From contig NZ_CP017057.1 in NCBI RefSeq assembly GCF_001719165.1, forward strand, positions 2,046,001 through 2,110,000: a DNA stretch of 64,000 bases, written 5' to 3'. Each line of letters begins with the position of its first letter. The stretch's first letter is position 1. This document shows positions 9,582-17,096 of the stretch, piece by piece. The notes beneath the pieces are model-generated. The model made no database searches and was not told the origin of the DNA. It saw nothing but the letters and a program-made list of their open reading frames with translations. The position numbers were made by a program, and so were the translations under genes. Origin of the DNA: Erythrobacter litoralis. GTDB lineage: Bacteria > Pseudomonadota > Alphaproteobacteria > Sphingomonadales > Sphingomonadaceae.

Positions 9582-9614
9582 GAAGGTGGTGGCAGGGCTT
9601 GAATAGAACCCAGC
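9582..9614 (-). repeat. Imperfect copy of the tRNA-Tyr 3' end (candidate distal attachment site)
   Basis: Read on the minus strand this resembles the T-arm and acceptor end of tRNA-Tyr(GTA) at 15962-16047. gaaggtggtgg is identical, followed with one gap by cagggct, then a diverged T-loop, then aacc and agc. By eye about 27 of 33 positions agree and the orientation is direct. Integrases that use tRNA 3' ends leave such a repeat at the far end of the island. The mismatches mean it is a decayed or inexact site; a chance tRNA pseudogene fragment is the alternative. Confidence 0.55.
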
Positions 9615-9659
9615 CGCTAGGCGTTTGATATCCTTTGATTGTTTTTCAAGTTATCAAAC

Positions 9660-9680
9660 TTCCCCCACACCCTCCCCCAC
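9660..9680. repeat. Left C-rich repeats, candidate integrase arm-type sites
   Basis: ttcccccacacc (9660-9671) overlaps caccctcccccac (9668-9680). The first occurs inverted and exact at 15783-15794, and the second directly and exact at 15820-15832, both between the integrase gene and tRNA-Tyr. Matching short repeats just inside the two ends are the expected layout for integrase arm-binding sites. Function is inferred from position only. Confidence 0.45.
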
Positions 9681-10333
9681 GTTTGGGCGAGGCATGCCGT
9701 TTCTTACGGCTAATTGCCTCTACTATAGAAGCCCTCGCGCGCGCGAGAGAAAACTGGCTTTGCGATATATTCGGCTAGCGGCCTCGGTGTCCCCCAAGAT
9801 CGCGCCAATGATTTGCCTCGCCCCCCAGTCCCGCCGCCCCGTGTACCTATAGCTAAAAGCTTCGCGCCCGCGCGGAATGGTCAAAAAATGAATGGCTTTG
9901 CATGTCGGCTCTTGGGCCGAAGTGTCCATGCCCACTAAGGCTGAAAGTGGGTGGATTGCGGAAGGTCTGGCTTTGGAAACGAAGACCGAGAAAGCGGACG
10001 CTTTCGCGCTGAGGCCCTTTTGACTTCTAACGACCGAATTGCGGCCATTTAGGCTAGCATCGAGGCTGGTACGCTCCTGGTCATTCATTCACAGTCGCTT
10101 GCAAACCGGAATGGACACGACCTTTTCCCGGAAGACCTAGGTGACAGCACTCAGAGCCAAACATGCCCAACCTTCGGCATTAACTGCCTGCTGAAGCCCT
10201 TACGATTTAGGCGGACACACCTTGGTCAACCCACCTTTAGTAAGCAGCTGAAAAGCTGTTCGTCCGCCGTTGATGGGAAAAACGTGATTAACGAAATCTA
10301 AGTGCAAATATGGTTTTTGAGCGCTGAGGGCAC

Positions 10334-12064
10334 GTGTCGCGGAAGATACGGCGCAAAAAAGGCAGGCGGACGGAGCCAAGTGTTTTGATCAGCATCTTCT
10401 ACGATGGCGAGTGCCCTTTTTGCACGCGCTACGTGCAAATGGTGCGCCTGCAACGCGCGGACAGTGTCGAGCTCGTAAACCTGCGCGAAAACGACACTAG
10501 GCGTCGCGAATTGAACGAGGCAGGCTTCGATCTTGATGGCGGTATGGTGGTCGAGGACGGCACGGCGCGATATGGCGGGGATAAGGCGGTTGCCTATATC
10601 GCCTCACTGACCACTCCATCCGATGGATTCAACCGCTTGAACCGCTGGCTGTTTTCAAAGCCCGCTCTAGCGTCGCTGCTCTATCCAGTGTTGCGCGCAG
10701 GGCGGTGGCTCGCGCTCTTCCTGATGGGGCGCAGCTTCATTTCACAGGCTGACCGATCAAACGACGCGCGCCGAGAAATCTTCGCGACGTTCTTTGCGCT
10801 TTTCTCGGTGTTTCACTTCTTCAACTACGTGATCGAGTACCGTCTGCCGCTATCGCTGGATCTTGTCGCCCTTCTGGGCGCTGCGCTTGCGCTTTTGTTC
10901 AAACCACCTTCGTCCCGGCTCTTGTTTGTTCTGATGCTGGTCAGCACAATCAGCACCGTGGTGCAGGCCCCCGTTGCCTCAAACCACACAATCGTGCGCG
11001 CGGCGGCCTTGCTTGGCTACTGGCTCGCCTTTGCCACGGCGATGTTTCGCAACGATCCGTTCGAGAGAATCTTCGAACGGTTTGCGCCGGCGGGCTGTGC
11101 AGCCCTGCTGGTGATGTATTTCTTCGGTATCTTTCACAAGATCAACACCGACTTCCTGAACCCTGAGACGAGTTGTGCACCAACTCTCTGGGCGCTGATG
11201 CCCTGGCCGCTCTCGGCCTTTCAGGGGCCGGTGATTGATTACGCCGCGATCTATGGCACGTTCATCGTCGAAGGGCTCATCGCTTGCGCGCTTGTCATCA
11301 AGCGCTTTCGGCACTGGGGCATTGCTGCAGGGATAGGTTTTCACCTGCTACTGAGCCTGAGTTCCTATGCGATGTACATATCCTTCACGACGCTATCCAT
11401 CGCGCTTCACACTTTGTGGCTCAATGAGAGCGCCGCGAGAAAGACGCTGGCATCGCCGATCGTTCGCGCGGTTCGTGCAAAGCTTGTGCAGCCCATCTAC
11501 CGAGTGGCGGTGATTGGCCTTTGCGTGTGGCTCGCAATCTTTGCATTTGGTGGCCATTACTCGCTAGCCACTTTTGCAGTGCTACCGCTGGTCTTGCCGT
11601 TCTGCTGGGCGCTGCTTTTTCATGCCGGTGAAGTGGATGAAGGACAAAGGTCTGTCCCGGTGATCGGCGTTTTGGTGGGCGCGTTGTTCTTTGCGAATTG
11701 CGCCATGCCCTATCTCGGGCTCAAGACGGCTCAAAGCGTCAACATGTTTGCCAACCTTCGGCTTGAGGCAGGGGTCAGCAATCACCTTGTCATTTCCTCA
11801 GCGCAGCGCCCGTTCGATTATCTTCAGGATGTGGTGACGCTCAAGAAGAGCGGCACCCATCGTGTCTATTACGACGTGCTTGCGTGGCTGCAGCGTAATC
11901 CCGACCAGTCAATCAGCTTCACGCGCAATGGCGTCCTCTATGAAAACGCTAACGCACAAACGCTCGCCGAGGATATTGAGATGATCCTGCTGCCCGAATG
12001 GGTGAACAAGTGGTTTCACTTTCAGCCCGTCGATCTCAAACAACCCGAGGTCTGCGGGATCTAG
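10334..12064 (+). CDS. DCC-type thiol-disulfide oxidoreductase domain fused to an HTTM-like membrane region
   Basis: A 576-residue protein. Residues about 19-110 form a DCC/DUF393 thioredoxin-like domain with the defining IFYDGECPFC motif (Cys27, Cys30). About residues 145-460 contain many hydrophobic helices resembling HTTM (vitamin K-dependent gamma-carboxylase-like) proteins, for example YFFGIFHKINTDFLNP. The last 110 residues are soluble. DCC proteins are suspected redox proteins; HTTM proteins are poorly understood membrane proteins. The GTG start at 10334 is the longest choice; a TTG about 17 codons downstream, just before the DCC domain, is an alternative. It is the only plus-strand gene in the island, with composition less GC-rich than the flanking core, consistent with cargo. 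Function unknown. Confidence 0.75.
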   Translation: MSRKIRRKKGRRTEPSVLISIFYDGECPFCTRYVQMVRLQRADSVELVNLRENDTRRRELNEAGFDLDGGMVVEDGTARYGGDKAVAYIASLTTPSDGFNRLNRWLFSKPALASLLYPVLRAGRWLALFLMGRSFISQADRSNDARREIFATFFALFSVFHFFNYVIEYRLPLSLDLVALLGAALALLFKPPSSRLLFVLMLVSTISTVVQAPVASNHTIVRAAALLGYWLAFATAMFRNDPFERIFERFAPAGCAALLVMYFFGIFHKINTDFLNPETSCAPTLWALMPWPLSAFQGPVIDYAAIYGTFIVEGLIACALVIKRFRHWGIAAGIGFHLLLSLSSYAMYISFTTLSIALHTLWLNESAARKTLASPIVRAVRAKLVQPIYRVAVIGLCVWLAIFAFGGHYSLATFAVLPLVLPFCWALLFHAGEVDEGQRSVPVIGVLVGALFFANCAMPYLGLKTAQSVNMFANLRLEAGVSNHLVISSAQRPFDYLQDVVTLKKSGTHRVYYDVLAWLQRNPDQSISFTRNGVLYENANAQTLAEDIEMILLPEWVNKWFHFQPVDLKQPEVCGI

Positions 12065-12375
12065 GTCCCGGGTGCGGACTTGACTGGGGGTCAGCTCAAG
12101 CGATCATCTCTATGATCGAAGGAAAAGGAACACGAGCGCACGGGCCGCTCGACCTCCTCGAATCAGTCTGGTCGTTCCGGCCCCCATTTCAAGCCATTCC
12201 GTCCCAGCGCAAACCATTTCCGCTTTTGGCAATCAAAGTGCTTGGCGTTTGTGGCTGAGATGGGTCGTTAGCAGACTGACGGCTTTTGCCCATCTCACAT
12301 CGAAAGCGGACCCAATCGCTCAGCCAAAATTCCTTGCCTCGCGCGCCCGCGCCTATCGCTCCGCAAACCCGCTTT
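12065..12375. other. Island intergenic region between convergent genes
   Basis: No gene is supported in these 311 bases between the stop codons of the DCC-HTTM gene and the HUH-Rep gene. I see no strong terminator with a T-tract. Confidence 0.5.
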
Positions 12376-13176
12376 TCACCGCTTAGAAACGGGCCGCGCC
12401 AAGTTCCGGCTCATCCCGCACCGCTTGCCGATAATGCGCCCGCCGTGTTCGTGCTCAATACCGATCGCAGCCGCCGCTTCCGGCTCCGCGCCTTTCAGGA
12501 TGTAGGCCAGCACCGCGCCCAAATTCTCGGCATAGTGCGCCCCGTCCGGCTGGCCCGCGCCCCCGATTTTTTCGGTTAAAATAACCCTGCGCTGATAGGT
12601 CCGCCCGGTAATTCTCTCAATCCAGTGAATAGACCGCCGTCCGCTTATCTCGCGGCCTTCCGGCAAGTGGGCCAGGATGTGCAGATGCGAGCCTTTCCCG
12701 TCGCCGTTTTCCCTTGTCCAGATATAGGCCGTTTCGCCCCCCAGCCATTCCCGCCAGTATTTCAGAAAAGCGGTGGTCGCCCTCATCGCCTCTGCATCTG
12801 TCAGGCCAGCCGCTTCCCAATGCACCGTTATGAAACGGTTGAACGGCCTCCCGATCGCCCCTGCCCGCTTCGCCGCCGCTATCAGGCATTGCGCCTTATC
12901 GAGCGGCAATCCCTCGCTTGTCCTGTCAGCGCGGTTGCGAGCGCCGCCATGAGGAAAGAGGGACGGCACGGTGGGCGATGGTCCGCACCCTAGCGGTATA
13001 GCTATATTCGCAAGGTCCGTGCCAGCGCCCAAGTCAGCCTCGCAAACCGCTGGCAAGTCGTCCTTTTTTACGGCTTCCGAAAATTCAGCGCGCCGCTCGC
13101 CTTCGCGGGAAGCCGCTTCGCGTAAAATGCGCGTATTTACGGGACGTTGCCCGTCCTCGCGGCGCGGCATCTGCAA
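12376..13176 (-). CDS. HUH-type replication initiator/relaxase-like protein
   Basis: A 266-residue protein with three motifs of HUH endonucleases in order: motif 1-like FNRFITVHW (residues 112-120), the metal-binding H-hydrophobe-H in GSHLHILAHLP (His164, His166) and a YxxK motif in LAYILKG (Tyr225, Lys228). GKRCGMSRNL near the C-terminus resembles the conserved end of rolling-circle Rep proteins of filamentous-phage or plasmid type. Such proteins nick single-stranded DNA at an origin. It is last in the minus-strand cluster behind the AlpA regulator, so the island may excise and replicate. The N-terminal 85 residues are weakly conserved in appearance and the true start may be further in. Motif reading is by eye. 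Confidence 0.62.
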   Translation of the reverse strand: MQMPRREDGQRPVNTRILREAASREGERRAEFSEAVKKDDLPAVCEADLGAGTDLANIAIPLGCGPSPTVPSLFPHGGARNRADRTSEGLPLDKAQCLIAAAKRAGAIGRPFNRFITVHWEAAGLTDAEAMRATTAFLKYWREWLGGETAYIWTRENGDGKGSHLHILAHLPEGREISGRRSIHWIERITGRTYQRRVILTEKIGGAGQPDGAHYAENLGAVLAYILKGAEPEAAAAIGIEHEHGGRIIGKRCGMSRNLARPVSKR

Positions 13177-13274
13177 ACCCCGTCTTGTTTTTCAAGTGAA
13201 CGCTGGCGAAGGGGAAGCGGGGGCGGCTACCAATATCCGCCCCCGCCCCGTCTCGCCTGTTATGGCCTGCATTA

Positions 13275-13502
13275 TCAGGCAGAGCCGCCGCGCTGGTCGA
13301 TCGTTTCCAGCGCCGCTTTCAGTTCGTCCAGCCGCTCAAGCGGAATGGCGAAGCCTCCGCCAAAGCGCGCCGCACAGGGGCGGAGATCGCCGCCGTCCTT
13401 GGGCTGATACCACGGCCACACTTGGAGCCGCGCCTCGCCATTCCAGACAGTCGCCTCCAGCCGCCAGACGTGCCTTCCGTGCTCCTGCTCGAAGATCGTC
13501 AC
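13275..13502 (-). CDS. Small PC4/p15-like putative single-stranded-DNA-binding protein
   Basis: A 75-residue protein. The pattern WRLEATVWNGEARLQVWPWY, then a D-G-G-D-L-R-P turn, then GGGFAIPLERLDELKAALETI matches a PC4/p15 fold: beta strands with fnGe and wy, a G-x-x-x-P turn, then a final helix. PC4-like proteins bind single-stranded DNA and dimerise. The GTG start at 13502 is chosen because it overlaps the upstream stop as GTGA, implying translational coupling. Together with a nicking Rep-like protein this suggests a replication module. Remote similarity only, judged by eye. Confidence 0.55.
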   Translation of the reverse strand: MTIFEQEHGRHVWRLEATVWNGEARLQVWPWYQPKDGGDLRPCAARFGGGFAIPLERLDELKAALETIDQRGGSA

Positions 13503-13876
13503 GGCGCACCGCCTTTCAGGACGGCCACAGGGCCGCTTGAAAGCGCCTCGCTGGCACGATGGGCGGTTGCCTGTCCGGGTTCCGCCCGATCGCCACATGA
13601 TGGCTTCACGCTATCCTGTAGGCCGCTCGAAGCGCCTTTTCGGAGCAAGGCGAGCGCAGCCTCTAAGGGAAGCCTGCTCCACCCTGCCGGGAGCGCGCCC
13701 TCATCCCGGCTGGCTAGCCATTCCGGCACGGACTTAGACAAGGGCCGGACGCGCCAAAGTGAGCAATCCGTCACGGAACAGCATGACACGTGCTCGCGCC
13801 AATTGGCTCCCGCGTCACAGGCTCCGCAATCCCGGCACTTGCCGTCGATCGCCGCGCGAAGTGAGTGGCCGCTCAT
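13499..13876 (-). CDS. Small Cys-rich protein of phage/integrative-element type
   Basis: A 125-residue protein. The N-terminal 45 residues have a cysteine pattern, KCRDCGACDAGANWREHVSC then CSVTDCSLWRVRP, like small zinc-ribbon proteins found in alphaproteobacterial prophages and islands. The remainder is unremarkable. Its ATG overlaps the preceding stop (ATGA, 13876-13873) and its stop overlaps the next start (GTGA, 13502-13499), so it is embedded in a translationally coupled cluster, strong evidence that it is a real gene. The cysteines suggest metal binding; function is unknown. Confidence 0.6.
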   Translation of the reverse strand: MSGHSLRAAIDGKCRDCGACDAGANWREHVSCCSVTDCSLWRVRPLSKSVPEWLASRDEGALPAGWSRLPLEAALALLRKGASSGLQDSVKPSCGDRAEPGQATAHRASEALSSGPVAVLKGGAP

Positions 13877-14034
13877 GGCGCACCCCCTTCCCGTCCGGCT
13901 GGCTCGGGGACCGGAATAAATTGCCCCGTTACGCTTTTAGCGTTAGGCGAAGGTGTCTGGCCGCAAGCTAAGACACTAATCGAGTCGGGAACGGTGGCAG
14001 CCGTCCCGGCTCGCATTGTTTTGGCCGCCTCCAT
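13873..14034 (-). CDS. 53-residue hypothetical protein in coupled cluster
   Basis: I do not recognise this protein (begins MEAAKTMRAG, Pro-rich C-terminus). Support is architectural: its ATG lies one base after the AlpA stop (TGATATG) and its stop overlaps the next ATG as ATGA. Such tight junctions on both sides would be unlikely for a chance frame. An upstream ATG at 14061 would overlap alpA by 26 bases and is less likely. It may be a small regulator or simply a coupling frame. Confidence 0.45.
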   Translation of the reverse strand: MEAAKTMRAGTAATVPDSISVLACGQTPSPNAKSVTGQFIPVPEPAGREGGAP

Positions 14035-14035
14035 A

Positions 14036-14251
14036 TCAAGCGGCCACATCCATGCGCGCACGTTCCACCAGTCGCCCGATGCTTTCGACCGTAACCAGCC
14101 GTCGGGAGCCGATTGTCACAGTATCGAGCATTTGCTCGGAGATCAGCGCGTAGGTTTTCGTCTTGCCGATACCCAATGCCCGCGCCGCATCGGCAACGCT
14201 GCAAAGAACGGGCGAGAGATTGCCCGAGTAATCGTTAGGGGGAGATGTCAT
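14036..14251 (-). CDS. AlpA/excisionase-type helix-turn-helix protein
   Basis: A 71-residue MerR-like winged helix protein of the AlpA/excisionase type: CSVADAARALGIGKTKTYAL, then ISEQMLDTVTIGSRRLVTVE and SIGRLVERAR. AlpA proteins regulate integrase or excision genes in prophages and islands and can act as directionality factors. It heads the small-gene cluster that ends with the Rep-like gene and lies about 0.3 kb downstream of the integrase gene on the same strand. The ATG at 14251 has AAGGA upstream. It is likely the switch controlling excision or replication of the island. Confidence 0.85.
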   Translation of the reverse strand: MTSPPNDYSGNLSPVLCSVADAARALGIGKTKTYALISEQMLDTVTIGSRRLVTVESIGRLVERARMDVAA

Positions 14252-14516
14252 TACTCAATTTCCTTTCGTGTTCGCGCCACGTCCCGGCATTGGGAATCGC
14301 GCCTGTATACGGACGAGATTTCGTGTGCGCTGGCGAAAGGATATCCCGAATTGGACGTTACGCTAAGGCTTCGCGTTCTAATTTTGTTCACAGATTCAGT
14401 AAGGCTCGGCGCAAGCACCTGTTTTTAAAGATTTTTCAAGTTGGAATGTTGATGCTTCTCTCGGGTATAACCAACGTATGCAAGGCCTCTAAGACACTGT
14501 TGTCAGGCGACTTTTA

Positions 14517-14539
14517 CAGATTGTGAGGAGCGCAATCTG
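14517..14539 (-). terminator. Weak hairpin after the integrase gene
   Basis: On the minus strand a perfect 7-bp stem CAGATTG/CAATCTG with a 9-base loop lies just beyond the integrase stop, followed by TAAAAG rather than a clean T-run. It could weakly terminate integrase transcripts before the AlpA cluster. Confidence 0.3.
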
Positions 14540-14542
14540 CTT

Positions 14543-15760
14543 TCATGCTTTCGCTTGCCTTTTACGCGTAGACGGAAACCGGATTACCTCTCCCCTACCA
14601 CCGCTGCTGGCATAAGCGCCCCAAGCCTCCATAAGCTTCGCGCGCTTCTCTAGGTGCGTTGTTCGCCGATAGGCCGCTTCCGTTGCGTCCGGTGTCTTAT
14701 GCGCCTTCGCCGCGTCCACAACGGCGTTGGCAAAGGTCGTCTTGTCCGCCGCCCAATCGGTGAAGGTCGATCGAAAGCCGTGCACGTGGAACGGCTCGCC
14801 CGCATCGCGGAGCACTTTCAGCAATGTCATGTCCGACATAGGTTCGCCGCTCATGCCGGGGAAAATCAGGTTTGTGCCTGCCAGCTTGAGCGCCGCCGCC
14901 TTTCGCAGCACCGCAAGCGCCGCCTCGCTAAGCGGGACAATGTGCGCCTTGCCGCGCTTCATGTGCTCGCCGGGACACGTCCAAAGCATCGCCTCCAGGT
15001 CGATCTCGTCCCAAGTTGCGAGCCGCGTTTCTTGGCTCCGCGCCGCCGTCAGCACGGTGAACTCAAGCGCCAGCCGCCCGAATGACGGCTTTGTGCGCAA
15101 ATGCTCCAGAAATTCCGGCACGGCTTTGTAAGGCATCGCCTTGCGGTGCTGGCGCTCGCCCGTTTGCTTGGGCAGGCCATTCCCTGCTTTCAGGGAACCG
15201 CTGCTCGAAGGCGCTTCATGCGTCCGCCACCCGCGCGAATGGGCAAAGTTGAGCACGGTGCAAATCCGATGGCGGACCCTTCGCCCTGTTTCGGGCTTGT
15301 CCTGCCAGATTGGCAAGAGCGCGGCGATGATATCGCTCGCGGCAATGTCATTCGCTGGTCGATCGCCAAAGCGCGGAAAGGCATGGCGCTCTAGGCTGGC
15401 GAGCCATTGGTTCGCGTAACCCTCGCTTTTCCAGCCGCCCTTGTTCTCCGCGTGATACCGTTCCGCCGCTTGGCGAAATGTGACGGCCTCCGCCCGATCT
15501 CTCCGGCGCTCCGCGATGATATCGCGGCCTTCGATCTTGATTGCCTTCCGGGCGAGCACGGCCATGCCCCTCGCCTCTGACAGCGAAACAAGCTTGGCGC
15601 TCCCAAGGGCAATGTCCCGGCGCTTTTTCTCGTGCTGCACCCGGACATACCACGAGGCTCCGCCTCGCTTATCCACCTTTAGGAAAAGGCCGTCGCCGTC
15701 CTGATAGGAACCGGGCGCTTTCAATGCGTCCTTCACTTGCTTGGCAGTCAGCTTCCCCAT
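14543..15760 (-). CDS. Tyrosine recombinase (island integrase, DUF4102 N-terminus)
   Basis: A 405-residue integrase of the P4/CP4-57-like class. The N-terminal arm-binding region (about residues 1-85) includes GLFLKVDKRGGASWYVRV and LVSLSEARGMA; a SAM-like core-binding domain follows (about 94-190). Catalytic residues are all visible: Arg241 (LTAARSQETR), His327 and Arg330 (HVHGFRSTF), His354 and nucleophile Tyr364 (EAAYRRTTH). The start at 15760 gives the family-typical MGKLTAKQVK; upstream codons lie in intergenic-like sequence. The gene is 0.2 kb from the 3' end of tRNA-Tyr, the presumed attB target. All catalytic residues being intact, it is probably functional. Confidence 0.93.
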   Translation of the reverse strand: MGKLTAKQVKDALKAPGSYQDGDGLFLKVDKRGGASWYVRVQHEKKRRDIALGSAKLVSLSEARGMAVLARKAIKIEGRDIIAERRRDRAEAVTFRQAAERYHAENKGGWKSEGYANQWLASLERHAFPRFGDRPANDIAASDIIAALLPIWQDKPETGRRVRHRICTVLNFAHSRGWRTHEAPSSSGSLKAGNGLPKQTGERQHRKAMPYKAVPEFLEHLRTKPSFGRLALEFTVLTAARSQETRLATWDEIDLEAMLWTCPGEHMKRGKAHIVPLSEAALAVLRKAAALKLAGTNLIFPGMSGEPMSDMTLLKVLRDAGEPFHVHGFRSTFTDWAADKTTFANAVVDAAKAHKTPDATEAAYRRTTHLEKRAKLMEAWGAYASSGGRGEVIRFPSTRKRQAKA

Positions 15761-15782
15761 GTGCGTACCTCCAGCCGCTCGC

Positions 15783-15832
15783 GGTGTGGGGGAAACGGGC
15801 CGAAAATGGACCGGGCGCTCACCCTCCCCCAC
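15783..15832. repeat. Right C-rich repeats, candidate integrase arm-type sites
   Basis: ggtgtgggggaa (15783-15794) is the exact reverse complement of 9660-9671, and caccctcccccac (15820-15832) is an exact direct copy of 9668-9680. Both lie between the integrase gene and its tRNA target, where arm-type sites are expected. Confidence 0.45.
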
Positions 15833-15961
15833 ATTTTCCACCCACACTTTACCGCGAATTGGCGCGGCTGGCAATGAACGCGCGCGGACAGGGACGGGCG
15901 CATTTTCCTTGCGAAACCGCGCTTCCCGGCGATGCAGGGGGATCGTCAGCGAAGGGGAAGG

Positions 15962-16047
15962 TGGTGGACAGGGCTGGATTCGAACCAGCGTACGCTTGCG
16001 CGGGCAGATTTACAGTCTGCTGCCTTTAACCACTCGGCCACCTGTCC
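15962..16047 (-). tRNA. tRNA-Tyr(GTA)
   Basis: A class II tRNA of 86 bases including encoded CCA. The acceptor GGACAGG pairs with CCTGTCC, the discriminator is A, the D-arm contains GGCCGAGTGGTTAAAGGC, the anticodon loop ACTGTAAAT contains GTA, a long variable arm follows and the T-arm is CTGGTTCGAATCCAG. The 3' end is the probable integration target of the adjacent integrase and appears to have been kept intact by the insertion. Confidence 0.96.
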
Positions 16048-16224
16048 ACACCGGTCGGATTGCCGCCCGCCTGACCCGGCCCGAAGGCGCGCATCCTGCA
16101 GGGGCGAGGCGCGGGGCGAATGGCCCCGTCCTGCCGAGAGGCGCCCCAATGGCGAAGCGAGCCTTGCCTGTCAATGGCCCTGCTGGCAGGGGGACACTTC
16201 ACGCTCGCATCAACGGGACAGCGA

Positions 16225-17016
16225 ATGGCGAAACAGGAACGCAAGCGCGCGCTGAGAGGCCGTGCCGGTCGCATGAAGGGCGGTCGAGGCTCGGGCCGGG
16301 CAAGCGCAGGCCATGTCCGGCTGTGGGGTCGCCACCCGGTCGAGGCGGCGCTCAAGAACCCGGCGCGCGATCATCGCAAGCTGTGGGCAACGCGCGAGGG
16401 GATCGACAGCCTCGACGGCGAATTGCCGCCCGAATTCCCGGTCGAATACGCCGATGCGGCCGACCTTGCCCGCCTCGTCGCCAAGGATGCGCCGCATCAG
16501 GGGCTCGTGCTCGAATGCCTGCCGCTCGACGATGTCTTCCTTGCCGATGTGGCGACAGGCGATCCGGCGCGCCCCGTGGTGGTGCTCGACCAGGTGACCG
16601 ATCCGCACAATGTCGGCGCGATCCTGCGCTCGGCAGCCGCCTTTGGCGCGGCAGCGATCCTGACGCAGGATCGCCACGCCCCGCCTGAAAGCGGCGTGGT
16701 CGCGAAGTCGGCCTCCGGCGCGCTCGAGACGGTGCCGTGGGTGCGGGTCGTCAATCTCGCGCGGGCGCTCGATGAACTGGCAGAGGCCGGGTACTGGCGC
16801 ATCGGCATGACCGGCGAGGCCGAAGCGACGCTGGCCGAGGCCATGCCGAAGGGCGCGCTCGCCATCGTGCTGGGCGCCGAAGGCGAAGGGCTGCGTGCCA
16901 ATGTCGCGGGCCACTGCGACGCGCTTGCCCGGCTCCCGATATCCTCGTCGATCGAAAGCCTGAACGTATCGAATGCCGCCGCGATCGCACTCTATGCGGC
17001 GGCGACGCGAACTTGA
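16225..17016 (+). CDS. rlmB: 23S rRNA/tRNA 2'-O-ribose methyltransferase, TrmH family (RlmB-like)
   Basis: A 263-residue SPOUT methyltransferase. After a basic N-terminal tail (KQERKRALRGRAGRMKGG) comes an L30e-like substrate-binding domain, then the three SPOUT motifs: VVVLDQVTDPHNVGAILRSA, ALAIVLGAEGEGLRANVAGH and ISSSIESLNVSNAAAIALY, which form the trefoil knot binding S-adenosylmethionine. The closest classical member is RlmB, which methylates G2251 of 23S rRNA; the exact target could differ. The start at 16225 matches where family similarity begins. It diverges from tRNA-Tyr, as expected if it lies just outside the island. Confidence 0.88.
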   Translation: MAKQERKRALRGRAGRMKGGRGSGRASAGHVRLWGRHPVEAALKNPARDHRKLWATREGIDSLDGELPPEFPVEYADAADLARLVAKDAPHQGLVLECLPLDDVFLADVATGDPARPVVVLDQVTDPHNVGAILRSAAAFGAAAILTQDRHAPPESGVVAKSASGALETVPWVRVVNLARALDELAEAGYWRIGMTGEAEATLAEAMPKGALAIVLGAEGEGLRANVAGHCDALARLPISSSIESLNVSNAAAIALYAAATRT

Positions 17017-17096
17017 CAGGAAAGCGGCCTAACGCATTTCTAACGCTTCGGGGCATAAGTCCTCGGTGATCGATGCTTTGAGGGGAGCATGACGAC

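Larger units (their letters stand above)
9391..10333. other. Long intergenic region spanning the left edge of the tRNA-Tyr island
   Basis: No convincing gene in 943 bases. The first 190 bases are GC-rich and upstream of the GCS2 ligase gene. Composition then becomes visibly more AT-rich after about 9600, coinciding with the tRNA-Tyr-like fragment at 9582-9614 and the C-rich repeats at 9660-9680. A 121-codon reverse frame (9723-10088) lacks a ribosome binding site and recognisable protein character. An imperfect inverted pair (gcggacac near 10211, gttcgtccgcc near 10258) precedes the 10334 gene and may be regulatory. Confidence 0.5.
9582..15990. mobile_element. Genomic island at tRNA-Tyr with integrase, AlpA, HUH-Rep and DCC-HTTM cargo
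   Basis: Boundaries are the tRNA-Tyr 3' end on the right and its imperfect direct copy on the left, about 6.4 kb apart. The integrase gene sits 0.2 kb from the tRNA, the usual arrangement for tRNA-targeting islands. Contents from the tRNA: integrase, AlpA-type regulator, 53- and 125-codon small genes, PC4-like gene, HUH-type Rep-like gene, then the DCC-HTTM gene on the opposite strand. All but the last are on the minus strand. C-rich repeats near both ends fit integrase arm sites. There are no structural phage genes or conjugation genes, so it would depend on a helper for transfer if it is mobile. Confidence 0.7.

Noticed and set aside
9723..10088. A 121-codon minus-strand frame in the island's left intergenic region
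   Set aside because: No ribosome binding site, no recognisable domain and low-complexity composition that does not resemble a protein; the region fits non-coding island sequence.
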